From Haliclona indistincta (taxonomy: Eukaryota; Porifera; Demospongiae; Haplosclerida; Chalinidae): 64,000 bases of DNA. A program made the position numbers and the translations under genes. The stretch covers positions 7,859,899-7,923,898 of the forward strand of contig OZ024787.1 of the NCBI GenBank assembly GCA_964017065.1, written 5' to 3'. The notes beneath the pieces were generated by a model. The model was not told where the DNA came from. It was given only the letters and a program-made list of their open reading frames with translations, and did not search any database. Shown piece by piece: positions 46,847-56,892 of the stretch. Position 1 is the stretch's first letter. Each line of letters begins with the position of its first letter.

Positions 46847-49800
46847 TTAAGTATTAAACAGTAGCGGCTCTCTTGCTAACAGCACTGGAGAGGAAGACTC
46901 GAGGTCATCATGAGGATGAGGAAACTCCAGTACAAACTGATGCTCTCCTCTGTGTGAGCCATACACTATTGATGGTGGGGATCCTAAATAAGGTCTGTCC
47001 TCTTCATTTTCATCTGCAACCAACTGAGGCAACTGCATGTACTCTCGTCGATCATTAAACCCTAATCTTCTCTTGATCTTTTTGAGGTCAAAGCTCCACC
47101 AGAGGTGTATTGCTATGGTAACAAGACAGACAACAAAGGAGAGACCAGAAGAGATGATGATTGGCATAATTTGATATTTTATAGACCCAATAGAAGCAGT
47201 AGCTAGAATAACAATGCTAAGGAAAAATATGTTGAGGAGGTAAAACACTTCAAGTGCACTTGAGTAAATACTTTTATAGACACCTTTTGTGAAGGACCAA
47301 AATGTGAGAATACCCACTACAATGGTAGTGATTATGGCAGCATTGATGACAGCCAATCCTCCTGAAGTGAATGAGAATGTCACAGTGACAGTCAGTCGCA
47401 CCATCAGAGTCACTCCTGTCCAGAATCGATACTTGTCTTTGTAAGGTCCTCCATAAGCATCCAACAGTGGCTTGAATTTTGACACAGGATTCCACATGTG
47501 CTGCGGGATACACTTGTCACTGTATCTCTCTAGCAGTGGAGCACACAACACTAAAATAGGATAAGCCAGTCCAATGACCAGGACACCACAGGAGAAGACT
47601 ACCAGAATAAGGTGCTTACCACTGCCATACTCAATGTTCCCATCTACACTCCACACTTTCAATATACTGCCATTGCAAGGCAGCAAAGACATGGAAAGAG
47701 CATTAGTGACTGTGAGTAGGATTTTAGTGTAGGACATGAGAAACAGTGTAGCTAGTGCTGGGACAGCATGAGAGCCACATAACCTACTAAGCCACACAGA
47801 GTAGCGACAGCCCATAATAATACCACCCATGAGCAGGAACAGGTAAGCAGGAAAAACAAACTGTAGCCAAGTGTTCCAGTATCCATCCAGTCCATTAAAC
47901 AGGCACACTTCAATACCCAGGTCAAGATTCAACCATGAAATGAACTGGCTCACCACTGGAATGCTACCGTTTGAGAAGAAGAAAGCTTCATTGAGCTTCA
48001 CTAAATTAGAATAGAACAGTAGACCATTGATTGTTCCGACAGAGACACTGAAGTTGAGGAACATCAACACAGCCACCAACACAATGCCAGCGATGGCAAA
48101 TACTGGTAACAAGAATAGATACCAGTTTGAGCAATCACCACAGCGGTTGGATCCCAGCATGATACTAAGATGAGACTGACATTGTCCACAGAGTATACCT
48201 GTTCTATTGGCCACACACTGACGATCTGGTGCCATGATGTCAAATGAGACTTTGGATCGATTGCAGTAATCAAAAGGACAATTATTAGTACCTGTTACAC
48301 ACTGAGCGTTGTTATTGTAGCCAAACCAACTGTTGCCTGATCTCGAAAACTTAAAAGGCTTCGCAGATAACAGACATTGGACATTGCTCAACAAATAGCT
48401 ACATTGACACTTTCCTAAGATCTTAATAAAGCCAACTGGACACTCTAATATGTTCACTCCAATAGACACACCGAATCCTTGTTCTACATTCTTCAATCTG
48501 ATATCAACCAGTGCTGTTTTTGTGGATGTGTTCTGTAGGAGAATGTTGAGTTGGAAACATTTGATCTGATTCTGTCCATAGTATCGAAATATTGTCGCAT
48601 GTTGAGCACTGACCTTCAGATCACCAGCACTTGTACCACCATAGTATCCTAATGTGGCTATTGATGTGTTGATCTCTAGTCCTGGATATGTTTGTATGTG
48701 ATGGGTCCTATCAGAGCAGTCTGGTAAATTGGTAGTGGTGTTACAGAAGCAGACCATGATGGGGTCAGATGACATGGAGGAGAGTCTGTCAGTGTTATTG
48801 AAATGAAGATGTTTCATGAGAGGAGTGTCAAAGTACCATGAGGTTTCATTAGGACGTCCTATATGTGGTACATGTCGGTCATCACCATTACTACAGCCCA
48901 TCAATATAGCACCATACATATCACTTCCTCCTGTTTGTGCTCTATTTCCTGAGAAGATCACTGAACTAAAAGTATTGTCAAACGAAATTGTACATATGGA
49001 TTCAATAAGGTAATTGACAATTGGTTCCTTTACTAATATTGCTCCACCATGTTTATCAGCAGTGTTGTTGTACAACATCAATATACCACTGACTACAATT
49101 CGTGATCCACTTTCCAATTTGATACCAGCTCCCTCTGTGTCTCTGTTGTTTTGTATCACATTGCGACCACTGAAGTGTACTGATCCAGTGTTTATAGTAA
49201 TAGTGATTCCAGTCATGTTGTTGTGTGATATGGTTGAGTCTGAAATGTTGATAATGAAGTTTTGTTCAATTCCATTATCAATTACTATGACTGAATAATC
49301 TCCTGTGATGACTGAGTTATCTCCTGTGTTGTTTGAGAATGTACAGTTTGTGATTGATAATTCGGTATTTTTTGTATATAAGATTGCTACTTTGGCGTCA
49401 CTTCTCTCAAAGTGGCAATTTGTGAGTGCAACAGAAGAAAATTCAACAAAAAATCCTGCTAAGTTTTGTTTTCTGATTCTTACTTTGGTCTTCATGATCT
49501 CTATAGTAGAACAACAACCAGTGATCATCACTCCAGTGGATGAGCCTGTCTCTGTGTGTATAATACTTGAGTTGATAAAAGAAAATCGTGAATTGGATAA
49601 GTTTTTGATCTGATGATAAATTATCATTATCTCACTATTACGAAGGCCATAATTTTCTGCTATGTGTGTGTTTTCAACTCTGAAACTTGATTCAGTCCCA
49701 GCATTAATGTTCATTCCACCACCAGACTTACTAGCATATCCATGAGAGATGAAGCAGTTGCTGATATTAATCATCACTTTGCCTTGACCAAATAAGTTTA

Positions 49801-50611
49801 TTCCTAAATTGCCTCCATGGTCTGCTCTGTTTTGTGATAGTCTCAAATTGCTCAGGACCACTGTTACTAAATCAAATCCAAATTCAGTCTCCAAATATAG
49901 TCCTCCGCCATATGTAGTGTCATTTTCATAGCTAATACTACCACACTTAGTAATGTTGGAGTGTGATAGCTCTAGTGTGTAGCCTGTGTTGCTGTACTGT
50001 TTAGATTTATATTCAATGTTTACTCCTCCTGCACTACTATAATTCATTTTAGTATGATAGTAGGAGCCGTTGGTGATTATAACATTGTCACTGTTGAAAA
50101 CAAATAGTCCATATCCTGTCATGTGTTGTATTGAGTTCTTGAGAAAGAGTAAACTTTGAACAATATAGAATTCAAACACTGCAGCATGAACTCCTCCACA
50201 GTTGACTACTGTAAGACCTTCAACAGTGATATTATGAGAGAATATAAAGTTGAATCCTCCTCTCCCTCTTGTGCAATTGATAATGACAGTAGACTGCATC
50301 ACAGTCTCCTCAACTCCTGCTAGCGGCCATTGTCCTTTTCCCTTCAGAGTCAGATTATGTACATTACTGACACATATATGACTTTCTCTGTCAAAGCTGT
50401 GTTCTCCTTGCAAGAAAATGAGAGTAGTGTATGAAGTGAAATACTTGTCAGGTTTTGAGATGTAGTAGGAGAGGTTGTGGCATATCTGGTGTGGAGGACA
50501 TGACTGCTCATGACTAGCTGCATCATCAGCTGTGACATAGTAGACATCAGTGGTTGTGAAGGCAGTGAGAGGTACAGCCAACAACAGCAGCAACACTAGT
50601 AACACAGCCAT
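46847..50611 (-). CDS. Copy F: intact beta-helix/Cys-rich/multi-TM surface protein (1,254 aa)
   Basis: Intronless, starting at the ATG at 50611 with the family signal peptide. It has the same architecture as D and E. The ectodomain has its own substitutions (ITNGSYYHTKMNYSS, in which the family Cys is Gly) and a seven-codon internal duplication (TGDNSVI-TGDYSVI, about 49295-49330). The Cys-rich module reads CPVGFIKILGKCQC. Late membrane segments (LEVFYLLNIFFLSIVILA) match remnant H, and the tail has DRREYMQLPQLVADENEED and ends in LLAREPLLFNT. No lesions were seen. In transcription order it follows P2, as A follows P1, so F and A occupy equivalent positions in the duplicated block. Confidence 0.9.
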   Translation of the reverse strand: MAVLLVLLLLLAVPLTAFTTTDVYYVTADDAASHEQSCPPHQICHNLSYYISKPDKYFTSYTTLIFLQGEHSFDRESHICVSNVHNLTLKGKGQWPLAGVEETVMQSTVIINCTRGRGGFNFIFSHNITVEGLTVVNCGGVHAAVFEFYIVQSLLFLKNSIQHMTGYGLFVFNSDNVIITNGSYYHTKMNYSSAGGVNIEYKSKQYSNTGYTLELSHSNITKCGSISYENDTTYGGGLYLETEFGFDLVTVVLSNLRLSQNRADHGGNLGINLFGQGKVMINISNCFISHGYASKSGGGMNINAGTESSFRVENTHIAENYGLRNSEIMIIYHQIKNLSNSRFSFINSSIIHTETGSSTGVMITGCCSTIEIMKTKVRIRKQNLAGFFVEFSSVALTNCHFERSDAKVAILYTKNTELSITNCTFSNNTGDNSVITGDYSVIVIDNGIEQNFIINISDSTISHNNMTGITITINTGSVHFSGRNVIQNNRDTEGAGIKLESGSRIVVSGILMLYNNTADKHGGAILVKEPIVNYLIESICTISFDNTFSSVIFSGNRAQTGGSDMYGAILMGCSNGDDRHVPHIGRPNETSWYFDTPLMKHLHFNNTDRLSSMSSDPIMVCFCNTTTNLPDCSDRTHHIQTYPGLEINTSIATLGYYGGTSAGDLKVSAQHATIFRYYGQNQIKCFQLNILLQNTSTKTALVDIRLKNVEQGFGVSIGVNILECPVGFIKILGKCQCSYLLSNVQCLLSAKPFKFSRSGNSWFGYNNNAQCVTGTNNCPFDYCNRSKVSFDIMAPDRQCVANRTGILCGQCQSHLSIMLGSNRCGDCSNWYLFLLPVFAIAGIVLVAVLMFLNFSVSVGTINGLLFYSNLVKLNEAFFFSNGSIPVVSQFISWLNLDLGIEVCLFNGLDGYWNTWLQFVFPAYLFLLMGGIIMGCRYSVWLSRLCGSHAVPALATLFLMSYTKILLTVTNALSMSLLPCNGSILKVWSVDGNIEYGSGKHLILVVFSCGVLVIGLAYPILVLCAPLLERYSDKCIPQHMWNPVSKFKPLLDAYGGPYKDKYRFWTGVTLMVRLTVTVTFSFTSGGLAVINAAIITTIVVGILTFWSFTKGVYKSIYSSALEVFYLLNIFFLSIVILATASIGSIKYQIMPIIISSGLSFVVCLVTIAIHLWWSFDLKKIKRRLGFNDRREYMQLPQLVADENEEDRPYLGSPPSIVYGSHRGEHQFVLEFPHPHDDLESSSPVLLAREPLLFNT

Positions 50612-50662
50612 CGACAGGATGTTGTTGCAACACAATTGTATCAACAGTCTCACTTGAGAGCT

Positions 50663-50669
50663 CTTTATA
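50663..50669 (-). promoter_or_regulatory. TATA box of copy F
   Basis: TATAAAG on the minus strand in the context AGTGCTTATAAAGAGCTC, 52 bp from the ATG. Confidence 0.6.
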
Positions 50670-50699
50670 AGCACTGTTAGTAAGTTAAATGTATTGACA

Positions 50700-51622
50700 C
50701 AGTACTGCATTCAGTTTCCTGTGGTGTTATGTCTACAAAGTCTATTTTAACCATACTTTTCTAATCACTAAAATTGTTGTGACTAAACACTGCCTGTAGG
50801 TACTCCACTCCATCTTGACCAGTCAAGTAGTGGGTTATAGTTAGTCTTATGGGCCATTCTGGTGTTTCCCTCACTAAGCTGGTCATAATAATGGTAGTGT
50901 GGGTGCAACAATGATAAAACAAAATAAATCCACAGGTGGTGCTGTACATGCTTAATGCTACTGGTATGCTAGTTAAGGTATGGTTGGAGTGATAAAGCAC
51001 GAGTGCTTTATCTTCCACACACCACTCCAACCATACATGTACTTTAACTGATTTAGAGCATGTCTGGGTCAAAGATTGCTGGTTGAAAGTGACACGAGCA
51101 GCCAATGAATGCCAAACCGTAACTTTTTAGGTACAGGCGGCATCTTTGACCTAATGTATTATACTTTATGTGCTGTGTAGGCTTGAGACTAACAAGCAGC
51201 ACATGGGAAAACATTCTGTGAGATGAAGATTAAGTTAATGGTGACGAAAAATAGGAAGCACCGAATCTTTGGAAGAAATACGGTAATCGATTATCAATGA
51301 AGAAATCTTTCACTGGCCCACGTACAATGTACTCCAACAAGAAGGCAACACGGAGTAACCCGATTGACTGGTAGTACAGTGTAGATGTGATACTGAAGGT
51401 CTAGATTCTACATTCACTGTTCTTATAGAGTACTCAGATTGCAGTCATATATGAACACTGTACTCAGGACGTACCTCGTGTTCAATGGTACTGAGTTCAA
51501 CTTCAATTTTGATTTTTGATGCACTTCAAAATTTAATACCAACTTGCAGTACAATCACAATCAATGGGGCACATTTCTAGTACAAAAGTGCATGCATGAA
51601 AAGCAGTAAACACTGGTAGCGG
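50700..51622. other. Spacer between F and P2, no gene
   Basis: It holds a shortened family 5' flank (50700-51060, CACTGCCTGTAGGTACTCC) and sequence collinear with 4740-5150, including a diverged M1 arm at 51290-51400. The downstream end is the 3' flank of P2. Confidence 0.5.
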
Positions 51623-54600
51623 TTACAATGTATTTGCTTTCTGTCTGAAAGTAGTGCTTTTCTCAGTTTGTAGCAGTTCAGGTGATTGTTCATAAGCCAT
51701 ATTGTCATGCATTTCAATACCGCCACTGCCAACAATGTTGACAAAGCCATTTGATGAAATTTCAACAACATCGTAATTATCATCGGTAACAGAAGAAACG
51801 ACTGATACTTTTTTAGCGGGAAATGTAAAAGGAATCGGTCTCTTCCTTTGTCTCTTCTTTCTCAATCTTTGTTGAACCATCACCAATAGTAGAATAGCAG
51901 TCACAGCTGTCAGTAGAACCAATGGAACCATCACTATACTTCCTAGTACGATGAATTTTTCTTGTGAACCCGTTACTGTAGTAGGAACTGGCACTGAAGA
52001 TAGCAGGTATAGTAGGTAAAACATGTTGAAAAGCTTTATTATGTAGGGTTGAACGAGAAAACAAGATGGCAGCTACATACATGTATTAGCGTTCAAACGC
52101 TGATATTTCGCCTGGTGATGAATTTTATACGTCCAAAGACACTTAAATCTGCTATCTGGCGTTGCCCCATCTTACAGTAACAAGGAGATCGCTCGAAATT
52201 GTTACTAAAGTGACGAACCTGAAAACGGTGAAAATCTAGTTTCGTCATCTTCGTTTTCTTCTTTCTTCTTTCTTCCACTCGCCTAGCACCTTTATGTGAG
52301 CAGTGCCGAGACCAAAACACCCACGAACAGTCGTGAAATTCTCCTGGCATGTGCCTTTTGAACTTAGTTTTTAGCGAAACGGTGATATAACTTCTGCGAT
52401 TTCTCGATCGTGATCCATTGTCAGCTAAGTGTTAGACGCCATTATTGTGATTGCGCAATACGCACGTGACCAAGCAGTGGTTAGCGCACGTGACCAAGCA
52501 CTAGCTTGAGTATAAGGCCACGCCGTATGGATCACGGAGAACACATTATCTGTCTGGAGTCTTCGAAGAACGGAAAGCCATAGGATTACCATTCTGCACT
52601 TGCCAGATAATTATAACCGCCGTACAGGTCTACATGTATGTACAAACTAGTGTGGGCGGGGTTCGTATGCAATTCATGCATGCATGTATGCGTAAGCGAG
52701 CTGATAAGCATAACAATTATTTTTTGCTACAAGTTTAAAATTGTTCATATTAAAGAAAAGCCATCAACAACAGGAAAACTAAACCAATGGTGGAAACAAA
52801 AACGGCTCAGCACGTTCGATGAACTGCACTGCACTAAAAAGGGACACAAACAAGAAAATTAAAAAGATTTCTATCGAAACCAATAGGATGTAGGGTTGTG
52901 AAATCTACCACTGGTCCACAATGTAAACTAACAAGGAACAAGCATGGAATGGTAACACGATTGACTTGCTAACAGACCATAGATCCCTACATCAGTGGCT
53001 GTACATAAGATCAATATTTTGTCACAAGCTGAATGCACATCCGGTGTCAGTCAACAGCAACTATAGCTGTATTGGCTATAGTCAACCACAGCAGCCACTG
53101 ATGTAGGGATCTATGGTCTGTTAGCAAGTCAATCGTGTTACCATTCCATGCTTGTTCCTTGTTAGTTTACATTGTGGACCAGTGGTAGATTTCACAACCC
53201 TACATCCTATTGATTTCGAAAGAAATCTTTTTAATTTTCTTGTATACCTTGATTGGTTGATGTAGGGATGTTGTCAGTAGAATCAACCACTGATGTTGCA
53301 ATGAAAGGCACTATTGTAGTGCTAGATAATGATGAATCAGCTGTTTCGGGAGAGGGTGAAGATAGCAAAGTGGATTGCAAATGAAATAATTCCGATATTA
53401 GAATGCTCTTTGATGAAGAAAGACGAAAAGAAGTTTGTGGTAAAGGAACCAACGAGTTGATTATGATCATGGTAGAAGCAGGAATGGTCCTGGCGGAAGC
53501 AGGAGTGGTCCTAGTAGAAGCAGGAGTGGTCCTGGTAGAAGCAGGAGTGGTCCTGGTAGAAGCAGGAGTGGTCTTGGCGGAAGCAGGAGTGGTCCTGGTA
53601 GAGGTAGGAGCGGTCCTGGTAGAAGCAGGAGTGGTCCTGGTAGAAGCAGGAGCTGTCCTGGTAGAGGTAGGAGCGGTCCTGGTAGAGGTAGGAGCGGTCC
53701 TGGTAGAGGTAGGAGCGGTCCTGGTAGAGGTAGGAGCGGTCCTGGTAGAAATTGCAGTTAAAGATTGGACAAAGTTTGATAATGTGATAGAAATCGCTGT
53801 TGATGATGAAGGATGAGGTGAGTAGGATGATGTAGTTGGTGAAACAATCATCAGTGAGGTTTGTGTCATGGAATAAAGAAGCACATCAGATGAAAAAATG
53901 CTTTTTGTGGAAAATGTATGGGTTGAATTATGTGTTAAAGTAGGCAAGGAAGACACTGATGAAAATGAAGCTGTCACAGCAGTGGTGGTTGCTGTTGGTG
54001 GAGGATGAGGTGTTGAAGATGTTGTAGTGGGCAAGTGAGTCTCACAATTAATTTGATTAGCTGCATGCATGTAGAAATACATTGAAAAGTATTGATACAA
54101 ATATATTTTGACTAACTGCAGAATTTCCATGAGACCATTGGTGTTATTCCATGCAGACTTTCCGTATTAGAACAAATTTCGAAAAATGTTCTTGCCATAC
54201 TGCTTCGCCAGTAGTACACATCGACTTCATCTCCGGTGGTGGTAGCGTTGGAGTATTTTAGACCAGACATGTTGTCTGCTTCACTGGTTCTCAGAAGTAT
54301 TCCAACGACACTGTTTTGTGTATTTTTAAAAGGTGGAACATTGATTATGTTGCCAGATTGAATGCCACTGAATTGATGATGCACTTTATAACATTTACAT
54401 GCACAGTCAACTGGTGTGAGAATTTGAAAGTGAATATCTGATGAAATACTTCCCTGCACAATAGCTTGCCACATCTTCACATATCCTCTTCCTATTCTCC
54501 ATGCTGGAATCACCAGCTGAAGTTCTCCTTTGAAAATATGTTTGGCTGTGTCCAATACCTGATCTTGTTCTTCATGATGTGGTCCGCTGCGAGCAAAACC

Positions 54601-54710
54601 TGAAAATAATGTCAAAATACGCCATGCATCATAGTATCGTAATACTCACAAAGCTCATTGAGCAACAGTACGGAAACAATTTTGATAAGAATTGAAACTT
54701 GAACAGACAT
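51623..54710 (-). CDS. P2: single-pass membrane protein with mucin-like stalk, four exons (about 575 aa)
   Basis: Exons are 54650-54710, 54117-54599, 53248-54060 and 51623-51993. All introns are phase 1 with GT-AG borders (GTGAGT, GTTAGT and GTATAC donors). Exon 1 encodes a signal peptide (MSVQVSILIKIVSVLLLNEL). Exon 2 encodes a compact ectodomain of about 160 aa with several Cys (CACKCYKV, FEICSN) that I do not recognise. Exon 3 encodes 271 residues very rich in Ser, Thr and Pro, including about 13 copies of a seven-residue repeat (TSTRTAP, ASTRTTP), consistent with an O-glycosylated stalk. Exon 4 gives a membrane helix (GSIVMVPLVLLTAVTAILLLV), a basic stop-transfer (RLRKKRQRKR) and a tail of about 90 residues with candidate phosphotyrosine sites (NYDVVEI, MAYEQSP). 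A cell-adhesion or receptor role is inferred. Confidence 0.75.
52041..52700. mobile_element. Y3: Y repeat inside intron 3 of P2
   Basis: Y family member lacking the first 35 bp or so. It has an AAGATGGCAGC variant of the motif, CACGTGACCAAGCA repeats, the GTCTGGAGTCTTCGAAGAA end and a following GTGGGCGGGG. An 85-codon minus-strand frame (52093-52350) is shared with Y4 but has no recognised domain. Confidence 0.65.
52853..53247. mobile_element. M1 inverted-repeat element inside intron 3 of P2
   Basis: Complete M1 element with arms of about 150 bp in opposite orientation. One end touches the splice donor of exon 3 (GTATACAAGAAAATT). Confidence 0.75.
53465..53760 (-). repeat. 21-bp minisatellite encoding the P2 stalk repeat
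   Basis: About 14 units of GTCCTGGTAGAAGCAGGAGTG (plus strand), in two main variants. They are in frame on the minus strand as seven-residue Thr/Ser/Pro/Arg repeats. The array is absent from P1. Confidence 0.9.
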
Positions 54711-54719
54711 AATTTTTTT

Positions 54720-56892
54720 TGTGGAGTGACAATCATGCGTATCGATTCTTTTATATTAAGCACTGCAACCGTGTGAACCACTCCACTTGTGTGTTGTTGT
54801 GACTATGTACCAACTATGTGTTGTACATACTAGAAGGGCATGGCTACTCCTCAGATCCAGACCCTAGTGTGTTAGGGTAAAACCTGTGACTGGCTTGTGT
54901 AATGGGTGTACATGTAGTTCATTGTGTTGCTTTGTTGCTTAGTCTTGCTTCCTGGCATAGGTTCATGACTAGATAAAACCATTTTAATTACAATAATTAT
55001 TAGTCTGCCAATGCGTATTAGTCTACTGGTAATTATAGTGGATTTTATGTCTACTGTAGTGCTTGATCCTGACTAGCCTATTTTGGTTTTAGTGTGTACG
55101 AATTATCTTAATGCAAGTATCAGTGATAGTAAATTTTGTATTACAACTCATGAGTGATCATGTTAGCAATACAGTAGATCAACATTAGGTGCCTTACTGA
55201 CATCAGATCAAAGGTGACGCAAGTTACAGTGGAACCCATCTAATCCGGACACCGGTTTTGGATTTTGGCCTTATTCAAGAGGTGTCTTGATTTCAGGACG
55301 TATTTATATATCTACCAGCTGATGGTTTGCTTAAAGGAGCACTAAAACCTCAAAAGTGCATCAGGTATTCGAAAGGCATGTCTATGGCATGCCTGGTGCA
55401 CTGGTGCTGATAAAGACATCACGGTAACTGAAATAGCACCTCTTCCTTAAAATTAACTTAAAGGGACGCTTTTTATTATCACCGAGTCATAACAAGGTAA
55501 TTATGCTCATAGTTTTGCCCATACCATAATGCAAGCCTGTAGCCAATCAACTGATCCACCCACCTTGCTTGAACTCTACTTTGTGAGTCACTTGACTGAC
55601 TCAATTACTAAGATAGACAAAGACATAACTCAATGAACATAAACTAGCATAATTTCCTCGGTGTTGGTCCACAAATTTCAATTCTGATCCCCTCCTTTCT
55701 GAACCTGCATAGCTATGGGACCACAATTATATATCGTCCATAAATGGTGTAAAGATGACTGATGGAGTTTAGGGATATAGGTGGAATAAACCAGTAAGTA
55801 CAGCAGTGTAGCCTTGTTTTCTGTGGCATTCAAAGTCATGAATGCACTGAATGTGAGCTTTATCCCGATTATGTGTTGAAAATTTGTGAGAGTTGTCTAT
55901 AATTTAGTCATTATTCAAAGCGTACTCTGCACTGACATCCAAGCATGAACTGCATGAACTCTGATTCAGTACTGTCCACTATTCAATACTGGTAAAGAAA
56001 GGATTAGTATTAACAACCACACTTGCATCAAGCTGATACCGATGAATCTGAGCGCAATCACATCTCCATTAATTAAATAGCATGCTCATTGCATGGGATT
56101 TTTCTGCTTGGGCTTGACCCTCAGTGACTACTAGGAAAGAGGTTGGATGACATGACACACTTGGTATAGTTAAGAAAATGTTCAGTCTCTCTCATGAACC
56201 TACACTCACTCATTATGCATGTACAAAATAGGCAAACCATTTATGAGCTTGTAAACTGAGCCATAACAATGTGGCTCGTTCATCAGTAGTAATGGATCCA
56301 GAGTGGGCCTGGCAGGGCCTGGGCCACCTGGCCCCGGCATCCAATCATGCCCAACTGAGATTTAACAAGTGCAGCACTCTTACCATCTCAGGTCTTTCTC
56401 TGTGTGCAATGAGCTTATGGTATGAAGTCAAGATGCTGTATCTTGCTTCAAGAGCACGCTTGACGTATCAAAACTAGATTTTCATCACGTAAAATGCATT
56501 AATTACAGCTAATAAATTAATTAGCAACAATTTTGTGCCGCCGTTTTGCTACCCATATATGCTGTTTCTTTCTAGATCCGCTACGGTTCGTCCGCATTTC
56601 GACAGCATGCGTTAGTATAGTAAAACAAATACTTGCTCATTCAAGAACAAATCCCTTGCAGGCTTTACACAATTCATCTAGTAAACACATTATTTAAGAC
56701 TGAGTTAAACCATGAGTATAATTATTTCAAAGGACATGTACATGTATAATAGTAATAGAGGTAAAAATATTACAGCAGAATGCTACTAGTAAAGAATGTT
56801 TACAAGTTAGAATCTAATGGAACGAGGGTCAATGGAATACTATTATGTCTGGTGTTTATGGTGGAGTGTGATAGGAGGAGATAGATGTGAGT
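54720..56892. other. Gene-free spacer, duplicate of 5936-8133
   Basis: Collinear with the first-block spacer, with small indels. It contains the same pogo-like terminal sequence (about 55225-55260) and the same 3' flank of the B/G gene type (56560-56892). No gene is supported. Confidence 0.6.

Noticed and set aside
52093..52350. 85-codon minus-strand gene shared by Y3 and Y4
   Set aside because: The two copies are recent duplicates of one repeat, and Y1 and Y2 do not keep the frame. Cys/His spacing does not fit a zinc finger such as THAP.
53403..53816. Plus-strand 137-codon frame rich in Val, Glu and Ala
   Set aside because: It is the antisense of the P2 minisatellite. The minus-strand reading has consistent splice sites and a membrane exon.
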